Source: Ignelater luminosus
Taxonomy: Eukaryota > Arthropoda > Insecta > Coleoptera > Elateridae
Direction of reading: 5' to 3'
DNA: 64,000 nt
NCBI GenBank assembly: GCA_011009095.1
Contig: VTPC01003601.1
Coordinates: 4,560-68,559, forward strand
This document shows positions 44,769 to 55,440 of this stretch, in pieces. The notes beneath the pieces were generated by a model. The model did not search any database and had not been told where the DNA came from. It saw nothing but the letters and a program-made list of their open reading frames with translations. Position 1 is the stretch's first letter. Every line of letters begins with the position of its first letter. Position numbers and translations under genes: made by a program.

Positions 44769-45383
44769 TGGGACCATATTACCATTTAATATCTTCTGGT
44801 TTTTTATTCCTCCAATAAAATAGTTAATTAATCAAATATTATTAGAAATTACACGAATTCCGTCTCTTGCAATTTGTAATATATGGAACTATTTGCTTAA
44901 AAATTGTTCTTTAAAATTGAATGCAGGCTATATATAATAAACTTTAATAAATGTTTTATTCTAATTGAGTTTTTGAATTGTCATATTTTACTGTTGCAAT
45001 TTATTCAATAAAAATTAATATTTTCTCATTAGAAAAACAAAAGTTCAGTAATTTGCTTTTGAAATAAGTTTTCTAATCCAATTGGTGTCGACGGCCAAAC
45101 GTAAGCGGGGGATTCCCCCGGTAATATTTAAAGGTCAAAAAACAAGTATAAAAAATAGCCAGTTCGCTTAAATCAATTATATGATTACAGCAACATATAC
45201 AGATTACATTCTTTACATGAACATTTAAAATTGTATGTCATAATCATTAATCTTTTTGAATGCAAGACTGACACAAAACCTTAACACTTTACATTCATAT
45301 AATCTTCAAAAAAGGTATTTTTACAATATAAAATATTGGTTATAATAATATTACAAATAATAATAAATTATTAAATAACTTAC

Positions 45384-45490
45384 CTTTGTTATGAGCTCAC
45401 GTACGCTTTTAGAAACTGATGGTAATTACGAAGTCAATCCTTGTTTACAACGCTGGCTAATTGCTGGTCACATAATCAGCATTAACGGGA
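45384..45490 (-). other. Probable 5' UTR exon of the SIAH-like gene
   Basis: On the minus strand AACAAAG|GTAAGTTATT is a strong donor at 45,384. It would join the acceptor at 44,201, making a 1.18 kb intron ahead of the start codon. The upstream border is a guess, and the promoter is not identified. Within the intron, a 40-bp GC-rich patch at about 45,087-45,125 (GTCGACGGCCAAACG, GGGGGATTCCCCC) stands out, and 44,672-44,768 holds a loose 3-copy repeat. Confidence 0.4.
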
Positions 45491-45752
45491 TCTGTAAATA
45501 TTAAATTTCACTTTGTAGGTTGACGTTACGATTTATCAGCTGTATCTTATCAGTTATCATTACCTTATCGAATATTGACACATATTATTCTTAGCTATTT
45601 GAAATAAATATTATAGGATCACTTTTTTTAACGTACATAGATATAAATTTGGAAAAGTTTAACTACAACTATTTTGCTTACCTTTAGATTAATTCTCACT
45701 AAATATGGATCGACATAATGTAGTACAACTGTACTTATTTCACAGAAGTACA

Positions 45753-45860
45753 CGTTAGAAAATGCAATTGCCCGATTGCAACGACTGCAACAACAAAATG
45801 ATCGAGTTCTCCAAAGCCAACAAGCCAAACACCCTGTTGCAACGTCGAGCGTATTCGTAT
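45753..45860 (+). other. Exon-like open frame with Gln-rich helix, origin unknown
   Basis: After an acceptor-like TTATTTCACAG the plus strand reads open for about 36 codons: KYTLENAIARLQRLQQQNDR then VLQSQQAKHPVATSS, ending at a stop at 45,859. It is Gln-rich and probably helical. It ends about 10 bp before a 120-bp LINE segment. It may be a piece of LINE ORF1, an orphan exon, or chance. No partner exon was found. Confidence 0.2.
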
Positions 45861-45869
45861 AGCAAACAC

Positions 45870-45989
45870 CAATGGCAAGACTGTCATTTTTGTGTGGGTT
45901 CCCAGTCACGTGGGCATAGCCGGAAACCAAAAAGCCAATGAGGCCGCTGGCGAAGCTACCACTGGCATTCCGGATGAAGGGGTTTCCGT
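45870..45989 (+). repeat. 120-bp copy of an internal LINE segment
   Basis: This segment matches 47,672-47,791 at 119 of 120 positions, in the same orientation, and the similarity stops abruptly at both ends. It encodes part of the RNase H/PSHVGI motif (FVWVPSHVGIAGNQKANEAA). It lacks the poly(A)/(TAA) tail and other marks of ordinary retrotransposition. Confidence 0.9.
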
Positions 45990-47146
45990 CATTAGATTAA
46001 AAAAAACCAGATTCCGTGAAGTTTTTTAAAAATCAGTGGCGGGTATAACAGATCAGAAAGTTTAGTACAATAATAATTACAATAAAGAATCTTTCTATGA
46101 CTTTGACACTGAAAGTGCGTTTTTCCTTTCACTTTTGCTTAAATCTCAAACAACGCTTAATTGAGTATAACGCTATAATAATTAGTGAATATAAAAAAAC
46201 GTGCATATTTTAAAAACAATTTCTTTTAATTAGAAATTCTAATTGGTGTGTCTTTTCTACTTCACAAAAGTACCTGTTTAAATAAAAAGTACTTTTATTT
46301 TTCAAAAATATTTAAATATTAATTACTTTTGCACCTGGAATAGTATTTATTTTTTAATATTCTAGTATTTCAACATTTAAATAACTGCTGCTAGTTTTTA
46401 AATACCCTTGCATTATTTAAATGTTATAAAAATTTAAAATTTAATTTTAAAATCTAAACTTTACGTTTCTTGATAAAATTTAAAATTATTTAAACATTTC
46501 TGAAGTATCTAAATAATCTTTTAAATATTTAAATGCTCTCTCCAGTATCTAAATACCTTTTTTTAAATAATAAATAATCAATTTTAAAAGTATTTAAGTA
46601 TTTTAAAGTATAATAATCAAAGGTATTTAAAATGTTAAATAATTCCCGCCTCTGCTCTCTGGCAAAAATAATACATGCAGTATTTTATGTATTTTAATTT
46701 CTACACATTTAACATGTTGCAGAAGTAATGTATACGAATATCACTGAAATTCTTTAATAGGTAGGTAAAAATAAAAGTTTTTTAAATTTATAGATGTTAT
46801 TTCTACCATCAGTGCATTACAGTTGATCGAATACAAGCTTTATGTTTTTTATGAGTTTTAAAGTTATGTAATATCAAACAGCAGTAAAGATATTTAGTGT
46901 ATAATAAATAATAGCGATGCAATTAGATTTATTTGGCTGTAGGATAGCCAAATAACTGAATAACCTATAATAATAGGGCCAAATAATCCAGTTGCATCTC
47001 TAGTAAATAGTCTTAGTTTATACCAAATTGTATGTAGTATGTTTAATAAAATTACTTGTTTCTTTTAGTTTACATTATTAATTAATTACTTTGATTAATG
47101 CTTTATTTCAAATATCTATGAAAATGAATGAAATCATAAAAGAAAG
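45990..47146. other. Very AT-rich region with clustered ATTTAAAT motifs
   Basis: From about 46,290 to 46,640 the motif ATTTAAAT or TTTAAATA and close variants recur more than ten times with irregular spacing. The rest is AT-rich with nothing recognised. Confidence 0.45.
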
Positions 47147-48567
47147 ATAATAATAAATAAATCTACCCTCTAAAAGAAATAGAAATCTGTAATAAATAAC
47201 AATAAAAGCACTAGTTTATTTATATTATAGAGTCGATCTGTTGGAAGACATCCAGTTTACACTTCTCGCTGTCTTTATACTGGACGCCAGTGAAATTCCT
47301 CCCTGGACAATTACAAAACCTAAGTGCTATTGGAAATGTAATGTGGGCAAAACAGATCAAGTCAGTCGGACAGTTTTGCTTGCTACCTTCTACTCTATAA
47401 TAGACAGGTATCCTGACAGTTAAATCATCTACACTGACGGCTCGAAAACTAACGATGGAGTAGGCAGTGCGTTTGCCATTCAAAATAATTCCTATGCGTG
47501 GTCGGCGGAATTATATGCTACTTGGCAGGCCGTTCGATGCGTGGATTTAAACAACAAAACGTCCACTCTCATATGTACAGATTTGAGAAGCGCCTTAGAA
47601 TCCATTACTAATGTATTTTACGAAGATCCCCTCGTAAGAAATATTGTACTGCTACACCAGTGGCTCCAGAACAATGGCAAGACTGTCATTTTTGTGTGGG
47701 TTCCCAGTCACGTGGGCATAGCCGGAAACCAAAAAGCCAATGAGGCCGCTGGCGAAGCTACCACTGGCATTCCGGATGAAGGGGTATCCGTTCGACACCA
47801 AGACGTGAAGCTGGGACTTTCCATTGCAATCACCAACATGTGGCAACAAAAGTGGAATAACATCCCCTCAAAATTGAAAGAGGTAAAGCCTCGTGTAAAT
47901 AAGTGGGTACCTTTCCCTCTCCTGCGTAGAGAGCAAGTAGCCCTAACAAAGCTTCGAATAGACCACACGCTCACATTTTACAACGAGGTCGCGCTCCAAT
48001 GTGTGAGAATTGTCAGGTTGAGTTGGATGTCAAGCACTTTCTTATAGATTGTTCCCTCTATGCAAATACACGTGCTCAGTACGAATTATCACAAACCCTA
48101 AGTGCCTGTTTGAGTAACACACCAGGAACCACACAGAAAATAATCCAGTACCTCAAACATACTCGGCTTTGACTGAAAATATGAGAGGTCGTTATTATTT
48201 GATTCACATGAGAAAGACGCAAATTTGACAGTCTCTACTTAAACAAGGCTACTTGCTGTCTGTGATATTTTTTCCCCATTTTATACTAACGTTTTTTCTC
48301 TAATAATTTATTATAATATATCCTTTCTAGTCTATGACCTTAAGCACCTGATTTTTTATTCGTTGTTGTGATAATTTCATCTGTGATAGTATATTGTGAT
48401 ACATAGCTTGTGATATTTTGTATACTATTTGATTAACATAATCTCTATATGCGCAGTTAATCACCATAGCAGTCAATGCTGCCTAATTCAAACAAAAAAT
48501 AATAATAAATAAATAAATCTATCCTCTAGAAGAAATGGAATCTATAATAATATAGAATCGATCTGTT
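47147..48567 (+). mobile_element. 5'-truncated LINE (I/R1-like, with RNase H), flanked by long direct repeats
   Basis: The core of the insertion is about 47,243-48,499. It is bracketed by related sequences at 47,147-47,242 and 48,500-48,567 that share TAATAAATAAATCTA.CCTCTA.AAGAAAT and ...TCGATCTGTT, with an indel of about 30 bp. The 3' side is (TAA)-rich as in I-type LINEs. Only the C-terminal end of ORF2 is retained. Reverse transcriptase is lost by 5' truncation. Confidence 0.75.
47243..48172 (+). pseudogene. LINE ORF2 C-terminus: RNase H domain and tail
   Basis: In order on the plus strand: a stretch ahead of the domain, IIYTDGSKTNDGVGSAFA (first catalytic Asp), WSAELYATWQAVRCV (catalytic Glu), STLICTDLRSALESI (second Asp) and FVWVPSHVGIAGNQKANEAA (His and last Asp region equivalent). 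Then follows the usual tail LTKLRIDHTLTF. After a shift near 48,000 comes VELDVKHFLIDCSLYANTRA, a CCHC-like end common in these LINEs. The long open frame 47,541-48,047 (168 codons) covers most of this. A stop at about 47,420 and the later shift make it non-functional. Confidence 0.85.
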
Positions 48568-50760
48568 ATCTGCTGATGATGTCTAAAAAATTGAGATACG
48601 GTAGTTATTGCTAAAAGTATACATACGTGAACGTTTCGTTTGCTCTGTATTTTTTTATCATTTTGGAATACATAGAAATAGACTTTCTCAACTGAGCTAA
48701 TTTGAAGCATTCATGAAGTGCTGAGGCTTTTTGAGAAAGTAAATCACTCATGTAATTATAACTATATAATTTATTCTATAACTATACCTAACTATATGTT
48801 AATGTATTCTTCTATCTTTACCCTATAGTTTTGGAAAACAACTAGGGTACATATTACACATAAAATATGTATTTTCAAAATATTGAAAAAGCAAATTACT
48901 ATAGAAATTAAGTTCTGACATCCCCAGATATCACAAATTACATTTGATTCAAAAACAAAGTATCCTATGAAAAAAATATAAGAGGAACTTTCTCTATTAA
49001 AATTAAATTGAATACATATCCCAAAAGTTAGAACTATAACAGAATATTATCATTTTCTAAGTATATGCATATGGCTTCTGTTCATTTTGAGAGCACCCCG
49101 TGTATGTGCTTATCTATTGGCGGGAATAATGAATAACGATATGTATATCAAGTTGCGATTTTCTTTTTGGAATTGGTTGGTTCATGATGATGATTCTGAT
49201 TTATAATGCTAAATTCACCTAACTCGAAAGCAAAAGTCAAACACGAGGTTGTATTTTTGTAACTTCTCGTTTTTACTATTTTACTTCATTTTGTGTTACC
49301 TCTTGTAAAGGGTTCAAGTTGAGAGTACTAGACTATTATGTAATGTTCATATTTTATAACATTGCATTTTATAGTCAAAGATTATCACTCTGGTCACGGT
49401 CATTAATGCATATCCACTTTTTAGTATTCGATCGTTCCGCGAGTAATAGTACAATAGGTTAACCTTACTTACGTTCGTTATATAATTTTTATTTGTATAT
49501 AGTCAACAGCTGTTTTTATAATTTCATGTTAAGGATGATGGTGAGATCATTGTAACAGAGAATTTTTAGGAAGTTTTTCTAGACAATACTCAAATGGATA
49601 AAGGATAAACAATACAATTATATACGTACGAGTATAATGTGTGTATATGCAATAAATTCGAATATTTGGTAGAACGTAAAAGCAATAAATAAAACAAGGT
49701 TATGGAATCATTTTATATAAATATACCTACTATATTTACATAGAATTATCTAACATATTTGTAAATCTAGGTAAGTTTCATAAATTAATATTTAAGGTTT
49801 TTCACCAATACCAATACTTTTTTGCTTTTTTTGTTATTTGTATATTTGCATTTTTGCATTTCCTAAATAATGAAGTAGAATGTAGATGGCGCAAATAAAC
49901 GAAGCACGTGCATTACAGTGGCGTACTATGAAAAATTGAGAGCTAGCCGAGTTAGTCAACTAAATCGAATTTTTTTTACAGAATGAACTAGTGTTGGTCT
50001 TTATGCGCAACTTTGGCAATTTTTTATATTATATCGTACTTATGTAGATTTAGAAAAGTATTTGTAAATTATGGGCATAAGTTTATATTTAAAAAACCGG
50101 ACATATATTTTATATTGTTGTAGATTGAATCTTTGAAATAAAGTCGGTTTTAAGGACACAAAAAGCATTATTTACATTATTTACATTATTTAAGTATTTT
50201 ATATTTAGGAAAATAGGCAGTAATCAAATTAAATCAATAATAATTGTATACATCAGTGGATATTTTTGTGAAACATAATTAAAACAGTATTACTTAATGA
50301 AATAATTAATATGTGGGAACATTCATTGCATCTTTGTCTGATTCTAAATAAAAAAAATATTAGTCATTGAAAATATTACTGGGTGGCTACTTTAATTTAG
50401 GCTTTTGAATGGAGACAAAAAATTTGCCATACCTATAGTTCATCTTTACATTTTTCTGAAAGGTTTTAACAAGCAACTGCAGAAATTAAAAAGAACATTT
50501 TATACTCAGAGGGATGAACTCCATATAGCAATATATTCTAAAATTAATAAATTCAAATTTGGCAAGTTATGTAAATTAGGCCAATTATAAGAAATTATTT
50601 CAATTTAGAATTATTCTTTTTCTTTTTGTTATTATTATTAGAAAATTAAAATACAAACAAAAGTATAAACATAAAGTTACAAAATAGATGTGAGAATCAT
50701 CTTCAATAAACTGTATCAGGTGCTTTTCAAAGTTTATTCCTGTATTATTCGTATTGCTAT
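48568..50760. other. Unassigned intergenic sequence
   Basis: AT-rich and without genes. At about 49,080-49,105 the sequence TTCATTTTGAGAGCACCCCG followed by TGTA looks like one end of a TA-flanked MITE (reversed: CGGGGTGCTC); no partner found. Confidence 0.35.
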
Positions 50761-50779
50761 AAAGTGTTCATGAATTTTT

Positions 50780-51000
50780 TATGAACTACTGTTACCAGAG
50801 ATCAAACTTTTCTGAACACTACAGAGTTAAATTATACAGTTATACAGTATACAACAAATCTCAGCTTTCATTGTAACCTCAAAGAGATGGATTGGTCACT
50901 GTACTCCCATTAATTGTTCACACAGATCACCTGGCTTCACACCGCTTGACTACTTTTATGGGATTACATGAATGATAAAATTTAACTTTTAATAAAATAG
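50780..51000 (+). pseudogene. Mariner-type transposase fragment (C-terminal catalytic block)
   Basis: On the plus strand, allowing frame changes, the sequence near 50,885-50,970 reads like RWIGHCTPIN and then RSPGFTPLDYFYG. This corresponds to the RWIG...WPxRSPDLTPLDYFLWG block, with the third catalytic Asp, of DUF4817-group mariners. No terminal repeats were found. Short and degenerate. Confidence 0.5.
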
Positions 51001-51803
51001 AATTATTCCAAACTTTATAACAATTCTGTGTTGTATATGTGCTGCAAATAACATGTTCTTCCTTTATTATTTAAGAAAATTTGAAAATCTATAAAGACAT
51101 CCATTGCATTAAAAATTATATAATTTATAATTTACCATACATACAATGTTTTTGGCGTTTAAATATTTGATCCTATTGCTTGCTATACATTTCACAACTG
51201 CATAAACTGATTTACTGATATGTCAAGATTAGGTTACCATATGATGTCCCTCTAACATCATTTTCTTTTTTTAAGGAAGTTGCTTTTAATATAACTAAAG
51301 TTTTTTTTAATAAGTAATATGAACAATGATATGTTTAAATCTTAGAAAATATGAATCATTTTTTATAACTGTCTATTATAAGCTCTTAATCACTGAAAAA
51401 GTGATTACTAGTTCACAACAAACGATACCATGCACATAATTCTATTTTTCTTTCACACCTATCATCTTTTCTTAGAGCTACCTATAGACAATCATATATA
51501 TTACAAGCTACTAAGAATAAATTGAACAGCATATTTCTTTGTTTGTAAAGATTGTGATTTGTAATCTAAGAAAGTGTATTGTTGATAATTTGTGTTGTTC
51601 ATTTTAATTTTATATACAAATGACTAGATGATAAAGCCATGATTGTGTAAATTTATTGATAATTCTTATCAATAATATAAGTAAATAACAATCTATAGCT
51701 ATTTAAATTTGCTTAAATTAAGTGTATATGTAACTATAACAAATCTTGCAGAAAACAGTATGAAGAATTAGTCTCAATACTAAGTTTCTAAAACAGTCCA
51801 AAG
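51001..51803 (+). other. Upstream region of SLC46-like gene A
   Basis: AT-rich; holds the promoter and 5' UTR of the transporter gene by position, but no core element could be singled out. Confidence 0.35.
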
Positions 51804-54558
51804 ATGCCTTGCTTAGGAAACTTTAGGATAGATGTAGAAATAGCTATTTTTGTGTTCTTCCTGGCTTTGATGTTTCAAGGTGAGTGTTACTGTATAATTA
51901 AAGAATTTTATAAAAGAATTTCTTCTATAGGTTCAGTTACTACCAATCTAATAATGTATAGAACTTGTTATGTCACACTGGGTTTTAACAAGTCCGAGTG
52001 TGCATTATTAGGAACAGATCATACAGATAATAAGACAGCAGAACTAGAAGAAAAAGTACAACCACATGCAACAGTAATATTAATGAGTCGATCCATTATA
52101 GAAGCTATCATTCCACCTATTTTATGTTTTTTTATTGGACCTTGGAGTGACAAATATGGAAGAAAGCCTGTAATGTTATTCAGTTTTGCAGGTTTGAATT
52201 AACAAATTAATGATGTCTGCAATAGTGGTGTTCTGCCAAATTTTAGGATTTTCTATTTCCTACTTAACAATGTTAATAATTTGTGCCTTACCAAATGTAT
52301 CACCATGGTATTTTGTATTGTCTGTTGTACCTGTTTGCATTTCTGGAGGGTTTGCATCTTTTCTAACTGCTTTATTGAGTTATATAACAGATGTAACAAA
52401 TGAAGAAAATATAGGCATCAGGTAGGTATTACTAAAGGAACTTTCTATTTATGTCTTGAAAGGCTGCATCGCTTTCAGCTTATAGAATTGATTGACACAG
52501 CAGTAGGACATGAAAACTTCTAGGTATAAATAATATAATTGATAAATTTTCTGAACTTGTTTGAAATAAATGCTCTAAATTACTGTAGTAATTATCCATA
52601 ATAATTATGAAAGTGACTTCTATACACCAATAACAATTAATAGTACATGCTATATATTGCATCTTGTTAAAAGTAAAAAATTTTTTTCTAGTCTCGATTA
52701 GGAGTTATCCTTTTAACCTGTGTTAAAAATTAGTAAAGTGCAATCAAGTCTTAAATCACATTATGCAGGCAAAATAACTATTGGAGTTGCTAACACAAAT
52801 TATATGTGCTTTTCTTATCTTACATTCAAAAAACTTTCCTGAAATCTTGGAATTCCATCTACATAAATGAAAATATGTATGCTGATGGAATATATTTGAA
52901 TTAGTTTATTCAGTAACATTCATGTCTAGAAGTGCCTTATTGATTAAAAATTTTTTAACTTCTCAAGTGTTACATATCTGCAGTCTATGGCATCTGTGAA
53001 TATTAAATGTATTCTTTTGCTTTGATTTTGACATAATTAATTTTTAGAATGGGTATATTTGAAGCCATGTTAACCTTAGGAGTTGTTACAGGAATACTCT
53101 CTAGTTCCTATGTTTTAAATATGTATGGTTATATAGTAATTTATGCAATTTGTGCTTTTCTCATGTTTCTGGGCTGGGCATACACTATACTGTTTATACA
53201 AGAATCTGTGCAAACTATTGATACGAATGAGGTATCTATTACGATATATTAATAGATTTTTCATATATTTCTATCATATAATTCTTACAGAATAAATTGA
53301 AAAAGCTGTTTACATTCACTCTGGTGAAGGAGTCTTTTAATACTTTATTTAGAAGAAGAGACAACTATGATCGAGCTATTTTGTTCTGCATAATATTATT
53401 GATGATAACATTTGTTTTGACATATGGTGCAGATGATGGTGTAATATTTTTATATTTGCGAGAGAAGTTTCATTGGTCGTTAAAAATATTTACTTTCTTC
53501 TCAAGTATTAACAATGTGTCTTGGATTATTGGAAGTCTGGTAGGGGTCTACCTTTTAAATAAAGTATTGTATATCTCAGAAACTGCTGTGATGTTACTTG
53601 GATTAGTATCAAGTTCTTTTAGTGCAATTCTCTTAGGAATAGCTGTAACAAATTGGGAAGTATATACAGGTAAGAAATAAAAATTGCATATACAAAGTTG
53701 AAGTATTTTTGGCGAGAGCTAACATATATTATAATGTGTGGTATATAAAGTAGAAAATACATCCAATAGATGTTGACTTGTGAGAGATTTTTTTAGAACT
53801 TACCTAAGTATAGGTATCTTCTAAAAAGATAGATACATGGTGTAAACTAACACAGACTGCTTATGTAATTGAAGTAAAAGTAATTTGTTTTAGCTGGAAA
53901 CATTAAATGTTTTGGTGGTGCTGTAACTCCAATGGCACGTTCTCTTTTATCAAAATTAATACCATCTGAAGAATCTGGAAAAATTTTTTCAGTGGTAACA
54001 TCTTTGGAAACAGTAGGTGCACTTGCTGGATCACCTATATACACATACATTTACAACAGCACTGTATCAACATTTCCAGGAGTTTACAATTTCCTAACAG
54101 CAGGTTTATTTATATTTGGTACAATTTTAACATTGTAAGTAAATCAAGTGCTTTTTAAATGTAGATAACTTTCTATTATTATTTCAAATGTTATACTGAT
54201 ATTGACTATGATCAACTAATTAATCTCCTAATATTGTGTTCTCTGTAACTTATTATTTCCAAGTAAGAAGGTAGGTTCTAAAAAATCTATTTTTTGTCTA
54301 GAAAAAGCAAATTAAATTATGATGCTAAAAATCTATAATTATCTAATTGCTTTACGGCAAATTCTATTCTTGTTAAAAAACAAAAGAATTCATAATGGAA
54401 ACTTGTCTACATAATATATGCAAAAACTGTATAAAGCAAAACTACAAAAATTGAATTTTAGAGCAATTATTATTATGAGAAGATGCAGCCGTCCAATCGA
54501 ATATCATTACTTAATTGAAGAAGGTTCTGATAATCAAGTTAATGTAACCATCCAATAA
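51804..54558 (+). CDS. SLC46-type MFS transporter A (PCFT-like), six exons, frame problem in exon 2
   Basis: Major facilitator of the SLC46 family (proton-coupled folate transporter and relatives; substrate here unknown), a 12-helix plasma or lysosomal membrane protein. Exons: 51804-51879, 51931-52421, 53048-53231, 53291-53669, 53894-54134, 54462-54558, all GT-AG. Residues: helix 1 IAIFVFFLALMFQ, the TNLIMYRTC motif, helix 2 IIEAIIPPILCFFIGPW with the MFS loop SDKYGRKP, then WYFVLSVVPVCISGGF. Later come GIFEAMLTLGVVTGILSSSY, LFTFTLVKESFNTLFRRR, DDGVIFLYLREKF and ARSLLSKLIPSEESGKIFSV. The tail is cytoplasmic. Exon 2 as listed is one base out of frame around 52,198: either a +1 frameshift (about 488 residues if absent) or an unrecognised 34-nt intron (52,192-52,225, GT-AG; 477 residues). 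Intron 1 is only 51 nt and in frame. The gene is probably functional if the micro-intron is real. Confidence 0.88.
52422..53047 (+). other. SLC46-A intron (626 bp)
   Basis: Donor ATCAG|GTAGGT, acceptor TTTTTAG|AATGGG. Nothing else recognised in it. Confidence 0.7.
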
Positions 54559-55440
54559 TCTTTTTTTAGGGAAGATATTGATATTTTTTATGGAAAAAGT
54601 ATTTATTGAGTTTCAATAATGAATATTGTTTTGTGTATTTATACTCTTAAACTAGCAAAGATTTTATCTATTGATTTAAAATAATTTAACAACATAAGTT
54701 TATAAATTAATATTTTTGAATAAACGCTCTGTATTATGAGGTTTTCTATCTGACTAATGAAAAAAATATGTTCCTTCCTCATTGAAAATAAAATAGCATG
54801 GGAAACAATTTTCCAAAGTTTATCACACCTTTGATCTTTAAATAAACAATAAAGTGGCGAATAACTTTGAACACCTACATCACCGTTTGGTCTTCAAAAA
54901 GGAATTTTGGCTTTCTCAAGCAAAATAATCCATACCAATACATTTACCTACTATATATATATTATATAAATGCCATTTTCACAAAATCAGAAATCTAGTT
55001 CATATACTGAAACCAGATTTTGTAATGCTAATTTTATGCATGGCCTGAGTAGTATTGTTGTACAACTTAAGAACTGGAAAGATATATCTCTCAACATTAT
55101 GAAATTCATTAGAATTAACACAATCTGCCCAAGAAATTCTATAAATGGTTTATAATCTTGAATAAATAACAGCTCAAGTATCGCTGAGCTTATTTAATGG
55201 ATCAGTTTTCTGAATGGGGGTTGAATCAATTTTAGAGAATCTTAGATGAATACTATCATGAACAAAACTAAAATTAAATGATTTGGCTTTCCTTTTCAAA
55301 AAAGCATCGACCAACAATGTCTAGAAGTCAGTCTTCATTATTATTTTTTACAGGATGCTAGACTAAGGTCTTTACATTAAAAGATCATTTTCAGAGCTCT
55401 AGACTTGCAGTATAATTTACTTAGATGATTTTTTAAACAG
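54559..55440. other. 3' region of SLC46-A and unassigned sequence
   Basis: The first part is probably the transporter's 3' UTR. AATAAA occurs several times, for example in TTTGAATAAACGCTC near 54,716. After that nothing is recognised. Confidence 0.35.

Noticed and set aside
49075-49110. Single MITE-like end (GAGAGCACCCCGTGTA)
   Set aside because: No partner end found nearby, so not listed as an element.
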